In this document: piece by piece, positions 31,732 through 41,464 of the stretch | Position numbering within the stretch: the stretch's first letter is position 1 | How the letters are laid out: each line of letters opens with the position of its first letter | Source: NS-11 sp036505795 | GTDB lineage: Bacteria; Nitrospirota; Nitrospiria; Nitrospirales; NS-4 | Length of the DNA stretch: 64,000 nucleotides | Assembly: GCA_036505795.1 (NCBI GenBank) | Contig: DASXSU010000049.1 | Location: 6,482-70,481 of the forward strand | Reading direction: 5' to 3' | Translations under genes and position numbers: made by a program | Notes under the pieces: generated by a model | Databases searched by the model: none | What the model saw: only the letters and a program-made list of their open reading frames with translations | What the model was told of the DNA's origin: nothing

Positions 31732-34518
31732 TTAGAGATAAGCCTTCAGCGCCTGGCCGGTGTAAGAGGCGCGCTCCACCATCACGGCCTCCGGCGTGCC
31801 CATCGCGACCACCTCCCCACCCATCTCGCCTGCTTCCGGTCCGAGATCAATGACCCAATCGGCCGTTTTGACGACATCCAGGTTATGCTCCACCACAAGA
31901 ACCGTATGCCCCGCGTCCACTAGCCGGTTCAGTACAGCCAGTAGTTTCTTTACGTCGTCGAGGTGGAGTCCGGTGGTCGGCTCATCCATGATGTACAAGA
32001 GGCGCTGCTTTGTCTTTCGGCCGGCCGGAAGATGCACCAGCTCGCCGGCGATCTTCAATCGTTGCGCTTCGCCACCTGACAAGGTTGTGGCCGGTTGTCC
32101 TAACCGCAAATAACCCAGCCCGATGGAGGAAAGTATGCGCAGCTTGGCGCTCAATGAATGGCTGTCCGAGAAGAACTGCTGCGCCTCGGAAACGGTCAGG
32201 TTTAGGACGTCATAAATCGACAACCCTCGATACTTCACCGTCAAGACCTGTAATTTAAAGCGACGGCCTTGACAGGTCTCGCAGGTCACATACATGTCTT
32301 CAAAGAAGTACATCTCCATTTTCTGAAGCCCTGTGCCCTGGCACACTTCGCACCGGCCTCCGGTCGTATTGAAGGAGAAATCCCCCGCGGTGAGGCCGGC
32401 CCCGCGCGCGTCGGGGAGCGCGGCGTAAAGCCGCCGGACGTCATCGAAAGCTTTGAGGTACGTCACCGGGTTGGAGCGAGGAGTTCGTCCGATGGGCTCC
32501 TGGTCAATGAGCCGAACCCCATCCAGATGCTCGATACCGCGGATGGCGTCGAAGCGGCCCATCGGAAGGTTTTCGACCCGAAAGGCGCGCGCAAGGGCGC
32601 GATATAAGGTGTCCTGGACCAGTGTGCTCTTGCCGGAACCGGAGACTCCCGTCACGCAAGTCAGCGTGCCAAGGGGGATCCGGACATTGATGTTTTTGAG
32701 ATTGTGCTCCTGGGCGCCGACGAGCATCAGTGATTTGCCGGTCCCTGAACGGCGCCTACGAGGCGGCGGAATAGTCTCCTCTCCCCGAAGATACCGGGCC
32801 GTCAGCGACCGCGAGTCCGCCAGGAACTCAGGAAATCGCGCGGCTGCGACGACTTCGCCGCCCTTCTCGCCCGCCGCGGGCCCCATTTCAACCACGAAAT
32901 CGGCAGATTCAATCATGGTGCGGTCATGCTCGACGATGAGGACGGTGTTTCCTCCCTTTGCCAGATCGGCCAGGATTGCGGCGAGCCGCTGTGTGTCACG
33001 TGCATGCAAGCCGATCGTGGGTTCATCCAGGACATACAACGTTCCGGTGAGGTGCGATCCTAGTTGGGTCGCGAGGCTGATGCGCTGTGCTTCGCCCCCT
33101 GAGAGTGTCCGTGTCAGCCGAGAGAGGGTCAGATAGCTGAGACCGACCCGCGTGAGGAAGCCGAGCTTGGCTTGCAACATCTTCAAAATGTCTTTGGCGA
33201 TGTCCTGCTCAAAGGGCGAAAGAGCCAGGGCCTGAAGCCATTCATGTAGCTCGGTGATCGTCATGTCCGAGACTTCCGAAATCGAGAGGTTGCCGACCCG
33301 CACAGCCACTGCCTGCGGTCGCAATCGGGTGCCCTGGCATGCTTCGCACGCAAAGGGACTGCGATAGCGGCTCAGCATGACCCGCACATGCAGTTTGTAG
33401 CGCTTGCCTTCCAGGTACTTGAAGAAGGCATGGATGCCCTCAGTTTTGCCAGCGCCTTCCCACAGCAGCGTGCGCTCTTCGGAGGTCAGATGCTCATACG
33501 GCATGGTGACGTCCATCCCGCGGCGCTTAAACGCGAGCAGCATCTCCTTCTGCCACCATTCTGCGGAAGGCTTGGTCCAAGGTTCGATGGCCCCGGCCGC
33601 AAGGCTCTTGTTCTTATGTGGGATAATGAGCTCTTCGTTATATCGCAGGGTGTTGCCGAACCCTTTACAAGTCGGACAAGCGCCGAGCGGATGGTTGAAC
33701 GAAAAGAGCGCGGGCTTCGGTCTTTCAAACACGCGCCCACAGGATTGACAGCCGAACTGTTCAGTGAATCGGCGAAGGCCGACCCCGGCAATGTCCACCA
33801 AGCAGCACCCGTGGCCTTCGCGGTATGCCGTTTCGACCGCTTCCACTAATCGCGATCGCTCGTCGGCCCGAATCCGTACACGGTCAAGAACGACATGGAC
33901 CTCAGGGCGATCTTTCAACTTCGAGGCGACCTCGTCGACTCCGTTGTGCGTGAGATCCAGCACGTCATCATCAAGACGGAGCCGCCCAAACCCGCGGCGC
34001 ACTAAATCTTGCAGCCGGAGCTGGAGTGTGGACATGGAGTCGACCGGGAGCGCGAACAAGATGATAGCGCGGCCGTCTAGATGTTCTGAAAAGAGCAGGT
34101 CGGCGATATCTCCAGGATGATAGGCGCGAGCTGCCGCTCGGCAGTCGGGGCAAAAGGGCTGGCCGATTTTTGCGTACAACAGCCGCAGCAGATCGGCAAT
34201 TTCGGTGCTCGTCCCGACGGTGGAGCGCGAATTGCGAACCTGATTTTTCTGCTCAATGGCGATGGCCGGGCGGATGTGCTCCAGCCGATCGACCTCCGGC
34301 CGATCGAGCTTCTCGAGGAACATGCGGGCATACGTCGAGAGGGATTCAATGTAGCGCCATTGGCCTTCGGCGAAGATGGTATCGAAGGCGAGCGAAGATT
34401 TTCCCGACCCTGATACTCCGGTGATCACCGTGACCTGATCATGCGGAATGCGCAGCGAGATGTTTTTGAGGTTGTGCTGCCGCGCGCCGACGATGATGAG
34501 CTCGTTGTGAAAGGCCAT
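31732..34518 (-). CDS. uvrA: Excinuclease ABC subunit A
   Basis: UvrA recognises bulky DNA lesions with UvrB in nucleotide excision repair. The 928-residue protein has two ABC ATPase halves. Half one has Walker A GVSGSGKSSLAFDTIFAEGQ and signature TLSGGEAQRISLATQLGS; half two has GVSGSGKSTLVQDTLYRALA and TLSGGEAQRLKIAGELVH. Zinc modules are visible: CPDCRAAARAYHPG, CQSCGRVF...CPTCKGFG, CEACQGTRL and CEVCQGTG...CETCQGRRF. It is transcribed alone, converging on recN. Confidence 0.97.
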   Translation of the reverse strand: MAFHNELIIVGARQHNLKNISLRIPHDQVTVITGVSGSGKSSLAFDTIFAEGQWRYIESLSTYARMFLEKLDRPEVDRLEHIRPAIAIEQKNQVRNSRSTVGTSTEIADLLRLLYAKIGQPFCPDCRAAARAYHPGDIADLLFSEHLDGRAIILFALPVDSMSTLQLRLQDLVRRGFGRLRLDDDVLDLTHNGVDEVASKLKDRPEVHVVLDRVRIRADERSRLVEAVETAYREGHGCCLVDIAGVGLRRFTEQFGCQSCGRVFERPKPALFSFNHPLGACPTCKGFGNTLRYNEELIIPHKNKSLAAGAIEPWTKPSAEWWQKEMLLAFKRRGMDVTMPYEHLTSEERTLLWEGAGKTEGIHAFFKYLEGKRYKLHVRVMLSRYRSPFACEACQGTRLRPQAVAVRVGNLSISEVSDMTITELHEWLQALALSPFEQDIAKDILKMLQAKLGFLTRVGLSYLTLSRLTRTLSGGEAQRISLATQLGSHLTGTLYVLDEPTIGLHARDTQRLAAILADLAKGGNTVLIVEHDRTMIESADFVVEMGPAAGEKGGEVVAAARFPEFLADSRSLTARYLRGEETIPPPRRRRSGTGKSLMLVGAQEHNLKNINVRIPLGTLTCVTGVSGSGKSTLVQDTLYRALARAFRVENLPMGRFDAIRGIEHLDGVRLIDQEPIGRTPRSNPVTYLKAFDDVRRLYAALPDARGAGLTAGDFSFNTTGGRCEVCQGTGLQKMEMYFFEDMYVTCETCQGRRFKLQVLTVKYRGLSIYDVLNLTVSEAQQFFSDSHSLSAKLRILSSIGLGYLRLGQPATTLSGGEAQRLKIAGELVHLPAGRKTKQRLLYIMDEPTTGLHLDDVKKLLAVLNRLVDAGHTVLVVEHNLDVVKTADWVIDLGPEAGEMGGEVVAMGTPEAVMVERASYTGQALKAYL

Positions 34519-34704
34519 GGTTTTCTTCAGAAGATCTCAAAGAAATTCCGAATCCGACGATCATAGCATAGTTTCTTTCTCTCGGCCCGGGAGGAAGGAA
34601 TCGTCCCTCCGCGTGATGCGTATCGTCCCCAAAGCCATCCATTTGAATTACATTAAAAATTAGTAGTAAAAGGAAGACAGGCTGAGCAAATTCTCAAAGC
34701 GTAC

Positions 34705-36087
34705 GTGGTTTTTACGACAATGATGGAAAAATTTCTGGAAAAAATCTTTAAAACGCCTGCTGTGGTTCTGCATAAGACTATGGACGCGTCCAATGGGGTG
34801 CTTAGAAAAGTTACGAACCAAAAGCCGGTCAAGAACGCGCGCGCATACTGGAAGATCTTAGGACCTGGATTAACGACGGGAGCGGCCGATGACGACCCCT
34901 CCGGTATTGCGACCTACTCACAAGCGGGCGCTCAGACCGGGTTTCAGCTGCTCTGGTTGGCTGGATTTACTTTTCCGTTGATGGCGGTGGTGCAGGAGAT
35001 GTCCGCGAGAATTGGTCTGATGACGGGCCGTGGCTTAGCTGCCAACATTCGAGAGCATTATCCGAAATGGGCGCTGTATAGCTGTACAGCGCTTTTGTTC
35101 ATGGCCAATACGTTCAATATCGGCGCAGATCTGGGGGCCATGGCTCAAGCGACCCAACTTGTCATCCCCAGAGCCGGTTTCAGTTTCCTGGTGATAGGAT
35201 TCGCCGCCTTCAGTTTAATGATGCAAATCTTCACGACGTACAAGCAATATGCCCGGTATCTTAAGTGGCTGACGTTAACCCTCCTGGCTTATGTCTTCAC
35301 GGCCTTCACGATCCATCTCGATTGGAAAGAAGTGCTGCACTATAGCGTGATCCCCTCATTCGCCATGTCTAAAGAACAGATTTTCCTGATCACCGCAGTG
35401 CTGGGCACGACGATCTCACCATACCTGTTTTTCTGGCAAGCCTCTCAAGAGGTGGAAGAAAAATTATCCAACGCCAAAACAACTGAAGTCTCGAGATCGA
35501 AGTCCCTGAACAAGGAAATCACGCATATGAGAATAGACGTGTGGTCGGGAATGTTTTTTTCCAACGCGGTGATGTTTTTCATTATCGCCGTGTGCGGCGC
35601 GACCCTGTTTGCCCAGGGTGTCACTAATATCTCCACCGCAGCCGATGCCGCCGCAGCGTTACGGCCACTCGCAGGCGATGGGGCTTTTTTATTGTTCGCT
35701 ATCGGAATTATTGGAACAGGATTGCTCGCAATTCCGATTTTGGCGGGGTCGGTGTCGTATGCGTTCGCTGAGAGTTTTAAATGGCAGTCAGGATTGGATC
35801 GTAAGCTCAGCGAAGCCTATCCATTCTATGGCGTCATTATCGTTTCGATGATTCTTGGCCTCTTGATGCAGTTTATCGAAATCAATCCTATGCGGGCGCT
35901 ACTGTACTCTGCGGTCGCGAATGCGATAGTCGCGCCTGTCGTCTTAATTTTCATTGTGCTCATCAGTAGCAGTAAAGCCATCATGGGCAATAATGCCAAC
36001 AGCACTTTGGCGACATTCGCAGGTTGGGTCGTTACGGGCATTATGGTCGTATCAGGAATTGCAACCCTTATCTCGCTCGCGATGTGA
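34705..36087 (+). CDS. NRAMP-family metal transporter with non-canonical metal site
   Basis: About eleven hydrophobic helices follow an N-terminal cytoplasmic segment. The TM1 region reads GPGLTTGAADDDPSGIATYS, where canonical Mn/Fe NRAMPs have DPGN. The TM6 region reads LGTTISPYLFFWQASQEVEE, where canonical members have a metal-binding Met in MPH. Both changed residues line the binding site, so Mn2+/Fe2+ transport cannot be assumed; some divergent NRAMPs carry Mg2+ or other ions. The GTG at 34705 gives 460 residues; ATGs at 34720 and 34723 are alternatives and none has a strong ribosome-binding site. Confidence 0.85.
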   Translation: MVFTTMMEKFLEKIFKTPAVVLHKTMDASNGVLRKVTNQKPVKNARAYWKILGPGLTTGAADDDPSGIATYSQAGAQTGFQLLWLAGFTFPLMAVVQEMSARIGLMTGRGLAANIREHYPKWALYSCTALLFMANTFNIGADLGAMAQATQLVIPRAGFSFLVIGFAAFSLMMQIFTTYKQYARYLKWLTLTLLAYVFTAFTIHLDWKEVLHYSVIPSFAMSKEQIFLITAVLGTTISPYLFFWQASQEVEEKLSNAKTTEVSRSKSLNKEITHMRIDVWSGMFFSNAVMFFIIAVCGATLFAQGVTNISTAADAAAALRPLAGDGAFLLFAIGIIGTGLLAIPILAGSVSYAFAESFKWQSGLDRKLSEAYPFYGVIIVSMILGLLMQFIEINPMRALLYSAVANAIVAPVVLIFIVLISSSKAIMGNNANSTLATFAGWVVTGIMVVSGIATLISLAM

Positions 36088-36249
36088 GGTGAGGGGATAC
36101 CCCTTTCTCTCGGAGTGGGTTCTGTCGCCGGATGCATCACTTTAGGGGGCGCCGCTGGCCTAAAGAGTTTTGGCTGAGGGGTTGGGATGTCACATAATCC
36201 ATGCACCAGAGAGGACCGACACGTTGACCGTGCTCTCAAATAAAAAACG

Positions 36250-37518
36250 ATGATGACTAAAACCGTGAGGCGTTTGCGCTGGCTATTTGCGACCATTCTC
36301 TTGGCCGGCTGCGCCTCGGTCCTTAAGGTACACGAGGTTCCCGAGGTAAGACTTGACCAAGCGGCCTTTTTCCCCACCATTGAGGCGCACACCGACGCAC
36401 CGATCCTCGCGGGCAATCACGTCGACCTCTTACGTAACGGCGATGAAACTTTTCCCGTCATGCTCCGCGAGATTAAGCAGGCGAAATCGACCATAACGAT
36501 GGCGCAGTATCTCTACGAAGACGGCGCTATCGCTCATGAATTCGCAGAGGCCTTTGCGGATCGCTGCCGGGCGGGCGTCAACGTCAATATTCTCCTCGAT
36601 CATCACGGATCACAAAAAGTGCCCTCCGATATTATCTCGAGTATGAAAGATGCCGGGTGTCACGTCGAATACTTTCGTCGGGTGAAAGTGGAGGGAATCA
36701 TTTTTCCATGGAGATTATTGCGCTACAACTATCGAAGCCACCGGCGAATCCTGGTTATCGACGGCCGAGTCGGATTTACCGGTGGGTACGGAATCAGTGA
36801 TGCTTGGACTGGAAATGGGCGCACGCCGGAACATTGGCGTGATACCAATGCGCGAATCGAAGGGCCGGCGGTCAAATTTCTGCAAGGCGGCTTTGCGGAG
36901 AGCTGGCTTGAGGCAACCGGCATTGTGATCGGGGGAAAGAGCTTTTTTCCGCCTCTTGAAGCGCGCGGCGACGTGCCGGCGCAAATCGTCAAGAGTTCCC
37001 CGACAGGCGGCAGCTTTCAAAGTTACATGCTGTTCCTGCTCTCGATCGGCTCGGCCAAAAAATCGATTGTCATTACAAACCCATACTTCATCCCTGACAA
37101 GGTGATGACTGAGGCTTTGGTGAAGGCGGCTGCGCGCGGCGTGCGGGTCATGGTGTTGGTACCCGGCAAGGTAGACAGCCAGATAACGTATGTGACGAGC
37201 CGCAGCCACTATGGTCCGCTGCTCCTGGGAGGCGTTCAGATTTTTGAGTATCAGGTGTGCCTGTTGCACGCCAAAACCATGGTGGTGGACGGCGTGTGGG
37301 CGACGCTCGGCAGCACGAACTTCGACAATCGCTCCTTTGCCTTGAACCAGGAAGTGAACCTCACGGTCTACGATCGCGCTCTGGCGACTCGCCTCCAAGA
37401 AATCTTCCATGAAGATTTAAAATATGCCAAGCAGATAAGTTATGAAGAGTGGGAGTCGCGGGGAATCTATGAACGACTGGTCGACCTCTTCACCTTTCCC
37501 GTGAAAGACCAGCTGTAA
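36250..37518 (+). CDS. Phospholipase D/cardiolipin synthase-like lipoprotein
   Basis: The N-terminus is a lipoprotein signal with lipobox LLAGCAS, so the enzyme is probably anchored facing the periplasm. Two phospholipase D domains follow. The second has a standard HKD motif, HAKTMVVDGVWATLGSTN. The first reads SHRRILVIDGRVGFTGG, with Arg in place of the HKD Lys. PYFIPDKVMTEALVKAAARG and FDNRSFALNQEVN match bacterial cardiolipin synthases. It probably acts on phospholipids, as a cardiolipin synthase or transphosphatidylase. A weak hairpin followed by seven Ts lies downstream. Confidence 0.85.
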   Translation: MMTKTVRRLRWLFATILLAGCASVLKVHEVPEVRLDQAAFFPTIEAHTDAPILAGNHVDLLRNGDETFPVMLREIKQAKSTITMAQYLYEDGAIAHEFAEAFADRCRAGVNVNILLDHHGSQKVPSDIISSMKDAGCHVEYFRRVKVEGIIFPWRLLRYNYRSHRRILVIDGRVGFTGGYGISDAWTGNGRTPEHWRDTNARIEGPAVKFLQGGFAESWLEATGIVIGGKSFFPPLEARGDVPAQIVKSSPTGGSFQSYMLFLLSIGSAKKSIVITNPYFIPDKVMTEALVKAAARGVRVMVLVPGKVDSQITYVTSRSHYGPLLLGGVQIFEYQVCLLHAKTMVVDGVWATLGSTNFDNRSFALNQEVNLTVYDRALATRLQEIFHEDLKYAKQISYEEWESRGIYERLVDLFTFPVKDQL

Positions 37519-37564
37519 CCGCATCCTGATCTGCCATAGAAGGCGAAAATATCAGGAAAAAGAG

Positions 37565-37583
37565 GTCCGCGGGACGTTTTTTT
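37565..37583 (+). terminator. Weak intrinsic terminator after the phospholipase D gene
   Basis: GTCC-GCG-GGAC forms a four-pair stem followed by G and seven Ts. The stem is short, so termination would be partial. Confidence 0.35.
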
Positions 37584-37629
37584 AAGGATTTCGCAGTGAG
37601 GATGAATAGTTCAAAGGCCTTGAGAATAT

Positions 37630-37658
37630 TTGACAAGTTGCGCCGTGTGGCTTAAAAT
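37630..37658 (+). promoter_or_regulatory. Strong sigma-70-type promoter for the amino-acid cluster
   Basis: Consensus TTGACA, 17 bases, TAAAAT. The predicted start is about 37665, giving a leader of roughly 50 bases before the ATG at 37716. No attenuator hairpin or leader peptide was seen. Confidence 0.75.
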
Positions 37659-37715
37659 CTGCCTCTCTAGGTGACCTGCCCGGGGTCCCCTCATTTTCGT
37701 GAGCCCACACCAGTC

Positions 37716-38912
37716 ATGAAGCACGATGAAGGATTCTTCCGAATTAATCGGCTGCCTCCCTATGTCTTCAATGAGGTCCAGGCACTGAAGCTCAAGGCTC
37801 GTCAGGCCGGCGAGGACATTATCGACTTCGGCATGGGGAACCCCGATAGCCCGTCTCCGCCGCATGTCGTCGACAAGCTGATCGAGGCCGCGAAAAACCC
37901 GAAGAACCACCGATATTCCGCGTCGCGTGGGATCACCAAGCTTCGCCACGCGATTTGCGCGTGGTACCAGCGCAACTACAATGTGAATCTTGACCCTGAG
38001 ACGGAAGCCATCGTCACGATGGGATCGAAGGAAGGCTTAGCCCATTTGGCATTGGCCATGGTCGCTCCGGGAGATGTGGTTCTTACCCCCACGCCAAGCT
38101 ATCCCATTCATCCTTACAGCATCATCATCGCGGGGGGTGAGGTCCGGGGGTTTCCGTTGCGGCAGGATAGCGACTTCTTTGAGGATATGCTCACTGCCTT
38201 TCGCCAGACCTTGCCTCGACCAAAGATTTTGATCCTCAGCTTTCCCCATAACCCGACCACCGCCGTTGTGGACCTGGATTTCTTTAAGAAAGTCGTCGTG
38301 TTTGCTAAAGAGAACGATCTGTATGTGGTCCACGATCTGGCCTATGCCGACATTGTGTTCGATGGGTACAAAGCGCCCAGTTTCATGCAGGTCCCCGGCG
38401 CCAAGGATATCGGCGTGGAGTTTTTCACCCTGTCCAAGAGCTACAACATGCCGGGTTGGAGGGTCGGCTTCATGGTCGGCAATCCCAAGATGGTGGGCGC
38501 CTTGCAGAAGATTAAAAGTTATCTCGACTACGGCATTTTCCAGCCGATTCAAATCGCCGGCATCATCGCGTTGAACGGACCACAGGACTGCGTGCGCGAG
38601 ACTGTTGCCATGTATCGGAACCGGCGGGACGCACTCGTCGACGGCCTGAACCGCATTGGATGGAAAGTGGAGAAACCTTTAGCCACAATGTTTGTGTGGG
38701 CGCGCATTCCCGAGGCCTACCGGCAAATGGGGTCGCTGGACTTCTCGAAGCTTCTGCTTCGTGAAGCCAAGGTTGCGGTTTCGCCCGGCATCGGTTTTGG
38801 TGAGGGCGGTGATGACCATGTTCGATTCGGGTTGGTTGAGAATGAGCATCGGACTCGACAGGCGATTCGCGGGATCAAAAAGGCCCTCAAGCTGTCCGAA
38901 GGCCTGGATTAG
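37716..38912 (+). CDS. PLP-dependent class I aminotransferase (AlaC-like)
   Basis: The fold-type I aminotransferase motifs are clear: IDFGMGNPDSPSPPHVVDKL, GSKEGLAHLALAMVAPGDVV, PHNPTTAVVD, VVHDLAYADIVFDGY and the PLP-Lys motif TLSKSYNMPGWRVGFMVG. The opening FFRINRLPPYVFNEVQALK marks the AlaC/YfbQ-like alanine-pyruvate aminotransferases, which resemble LL-diaminopimelate aminotransferases. An in-frame GTG at 37671 would add 15 residues unlike the family. It heads a cluster with hom and thrC, so roles in alanine, aspartate or diaminopimelate metabolism are all possible. Confidence 0.88.
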   Translation: MKHDEGFFRINRLPPYVFNEVQALKLKARQAGEDIIDFGMGNPDSPSPPHVVDKLIEAAKNPKNHRYSASRGITKLRHAICAWYQRNYNVNLDPETEAIVTMGSKEGLAHLALAMVAPGDVVLTPTPSYPIHPYSIIIAGGEVRGFPLRQDSDFFEDMLTAFRQTLPRPKILILSFPHNPTTAVVDLDFFKKVVVFAKENDLYVVHDLAYADIVFDGYKAPSFMQVPGAKDIGVEFFTLSKSYNMPGWRVGFMVGNPKMVGALQKIKSYLDYGIFQPIQIAGIIALNGPQDCVRETVAMYRNRRDALVDGLNRIGWKVEKPLATMFVWARIPEAYRQMGSLDFSKLLLREAKVAVSPGIGFGEGGDDHVRFGLVENEHRTRQAIRGIKKALKLSEGLD

Positions 38913-38928
38913 AGGGATACAGCCGCCC

Positions 38929-40254
38929 GTGAAGAACCACATCGCAGTTGGGTTGATCGGCTATGGCACCGTCGGCAGCGGAGTGGCAAAAATCCTCACG
39001 ACCAACGCAGGAGACATCCGCCGCCGCCTCGGGATTCCTCTCGAGTTAAGAAAGGTCGCTGATCTGAACATCATCAGCGATCGCGGTGTTAGCCTTCCGC
39101 CCGACATCTTGACGACCGACGCGCGGCAAATCTTTGATGATCCCGAAATCGATATCGTGATCGAATTGATCGGAGGGGATGACCCGGCGAAGCGCTTCCT
39201 GCTGGAAGCCATGGCCAAGGGCAAGCATGTTGTCACCGCCAATAAGGCCCTGCTGGCCGTCCATGGGGAGGAACTCTTCCAGGCAGCCGTACGAAATGGG
39301 GTGGATATTGGTTTTGAGGCGAGCGTGTGCGGCGGTATTCCCATCCTGCGTTCCCTCACAGAAGGCTTAGCAGCCAATCGCGTGCGAAGTCTCTATGGGA
39401 TCGTGAATGGTACCTCGAACCATATTCTCACTCGTATGACCAACGCCGGACAGTCGTTTGCGACGGTGCTCGCAGAGGCGCAAAAGGCCGGTTACGCGGA
39501 GGCCGATCCAACTTTTGACGTCGCCGGCATCGATGCGGCCCATAAACTTGCGATCCTCGTAAACTTAGCCTTCGGATGCCCCGTCAATTTTAAGGAGTTA
39601 TATGTCGAGGGGATTACAGGCATCACGCCCATGGATATCGAGTACGCCACGGAGTTCGGCTACACGATTAAATTGCTGGCCATCGCGAAGCTCCAAGAGT
39701 CCAAAGACGGGAAAGAAGTCGAAGCGCGGGTGCATCCGACGATGATCGCGAATGATTCTCCTCTTGCCCGGGTGGGCGGCGTGTACAACGCTATTCAGGT
39801 GACCGGGGATGCAGTGGGCGACATCATGCTGTACGGACGGGGCGCCGGGTCGATGCCGACGGCCAGCGCGGTGGTCAGCGACGTGATCGACATCTCCCGG
39901 AACATTCGCAAAGGCGCCAGCGGTCGTGTCCCCCCTACCGGGTTTCAACCCGATCAGAGGCGGCCGCTGCCTATCCGGGCGATTGAAAACATCACCGGCC
40001 TGTATTACTTACGTTTTATGGTCTTGGATCGTCCCGGAGTCCTGTCGCAACTGTCGGGCATCTTGGGCAAGCACGATATCAGTATTTCGTCGGTGTTGCA
40101 GCGTGGGCGGAAGGACGGGCAGACGGTCCCGGTCGTGGTGACCACGCATATGGCGGTGGAACGAAATATCCGTGCCTCGCTCCGCGAGATCGACGCCCTG
40201 CCGGCGGTTTCGTCGCCCACAACAGTCATCCGGATCGAAGGAGAGGACCACTAA
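38929..40254 (+). CDS. hom: Homoserine dehydrogenase
   Basis: Hom reduces aspartate semialdehyde to homoserine. The GTG at 38929 starts KNHIAVGLIGYGTVGSGVAK, the NAD(P) site. VTANKALLAVHGEELF and EASVCGGIPILRSLTEGLAA are catalytic-domain signatures, with GIVNGTSNHILTRM. The C-terminal ~75 residues form an ACT domain (YYLRFMVLDRPGVLSQLSGI) for threonine feedback. The frame continues upstream inside the aminotransferase gene, but family similarity begins at the GTG. Two bases separate it from thrC. Confidence 0.96.
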   Translation: MKNHIAVGLIGYGTVGSGVAKILTTNAGDIRRRLGIPLELRKVADLNIISDRGVSLPPDILTTDARQIFDDPEIDIVIELIGGDDPAKRFLLEAMAKGKHVVTANKALLAVHGEELFQAAVRNGVDIGFEASVCGGIPILRSLTEGLAANRVRSLYGIVNGTSNHILTRMTNAGQSFATVLAEAQKAGYAEADPTFDVAGIDAAHKLAILVNLAFGCPVNFKELYVEGITGITPMDIEYATEFGYTIKLLAIAKLQESKDGKEVEARVHPTMIANDSPLARVGGVYNAIQVTGDAVGDIMLYGRGAGSMPTASAVVSDVIDISRNIRKGASGRVPPTGFQPDQRRPLPIRAIENITGLYYLRFMVLDRPGVLSQLSGILGKHDISISSVLQRGRKDGQTVPVVVTTHMAVERNIRASLREIDALPAVSSPTTVIRIEGEDH

Positions 40255-40256
40255 GG

Positions 40257-41312
40257 ATGGCGTGGCGCGGCATCATTGAACAGTATCGGTCGTTCTTGCC
40301 GGTGACGGCGAGCACGCCCATCGTGACGCTCGGCGAGGGCAATACGCCGTTTGTGCGGGCGCCGCGTCTCGCCGAGGCTATCGCCCCGAACATCGAACTC
40401 TATCTGAAGTTCGAAGGCGCCAATCCGACCGGCTCCTTTAAAGATCGAGGCATGACTCTCGCCATTTCCAAGGCAGTGGAGGAGGGGGCACGAGCGGTGA
40501 TCTGCGCATCGACGGGCAACACATCAGCGGCGGCAGCGGCGTATGGCGGGCGGGCCGGGCTCCAGGTCTTTGTGCTGATTCCTGAAGGGAAGATTGCGCT
40601 CGGCAAACTGGCCCAAGCGATGATGCATCGCGCAACCGTCTTACAGGTGGAAGGAAATTTCGATCAGGCGTTGACGATCGTCAAGGAGATCTCCACAAAA
40701 TACGGGATCATTCTTGTCAATTCGGTGAACCCTTATCGGCTTGAAGGACAAAAAACCGCTGCCTTCGAGGTGTGCGAACAGTTCGGCGACGCGCCGATCT
40801 ACCACTTTCTCCCGGTCGGGAATGCAGGTAATATCACCGCCTATTGGCGCGGCTATCAGGAATATTATCGCCAGTCGCGGTGCAGTCGTTTGCCCCGGAT
40901 GTTTGGATTTCAAGCGGCGGGGGCAGCGCCCATTGTACTGGGACATATCGTCGAGAAGCCGAAGACGATCGCGACCGCTATCCGGATCGGTAATCCGGCA
41001 AGTTGGGCGCAGGCCGTCAAAGCGGTACAGGAGTCAAACGGCAAGATCGACCTCGTGACCGATGAAGAGATCGTTGAAGCGTACCGTATGGTGGCCGCGC
41101 TCGAGGGGATCTTTTGCGAGCCTGCCTCCGCTGCCTCGGTCGCCGGCGTGCTTAAAATGCACAAGGCCGGTCTGTTCAAAGACGGAGAAACAGCCGTGTG
41201 CACCTTGACCGGGCACGGGTTGAAGGATGTCGACATTGCCATTTCGGTCTCGCAGAAGCCGGTGACCATCCAGGCAAAAATGGATGACGTGGTCAGAGTC
41301 CTGGGGTACTGA
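40257..41312 (+). CDS. thrC: Threonine synthase
   Basis: ThrC converts O-phosphohomoserine to threonine with PLP. LKFEGANPTGSFKDRGMTLA contains the PLP-binding Lys, CASTGNTSAAAAAYGGRAGL the phosphate/PLP loop, and HFLPVGNAGNITAYWRGYQE the second loop. The 351-residue length matches the short, class II-like bacterial ThrC that is not SAM-regulated. It directly follows hom and precedes the apgM-like gene by 152 bases. Confidence 0.96.
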   Translation: MAWRGIIEQYRSFLPVTASTPIVTLGEGNTPFVRAPRLAEAIAPNIELYLKFEGANPTGSFKDRGMTLAISKAVEEGARAVICASTGNTSAAAAAYGGRAGLQVFVLIPEGKIALGKLAQAMMHRATVLQVEGNFDQALTIVKEISTKYGIILVNSVNPYRLEGQKTAAFEVCEQFGDAPIYHFLPVGNAGNITAYWRGYQEYYRQSRCSRLPRMFGFQAAGAAPIVLGHIVEKPKTIATAIRIGNPASWAQAVKAVQESNGKIDLVTDEEIVEAYRMVAALEGIFCEPASAASVAGVLKMHKAGLFKDGETAVCTLTGHGLKDVDIAISVSQKPVTIQAKMDDVVRVLGY

Positions 41313-41464
41313 CTGCGGATCAGCCATGAACCTACGGCGACCATCGGTACTTCACCCGCGCGAGCCCATCTCGTCCGAAACACCCTGCGAGTTCCTCCCT
41401 GATTCGCAACGGCATTCATGAATAATTTACGGTGTAGAGCGCGAGGAGGGCGCGAGCGGTCTTT

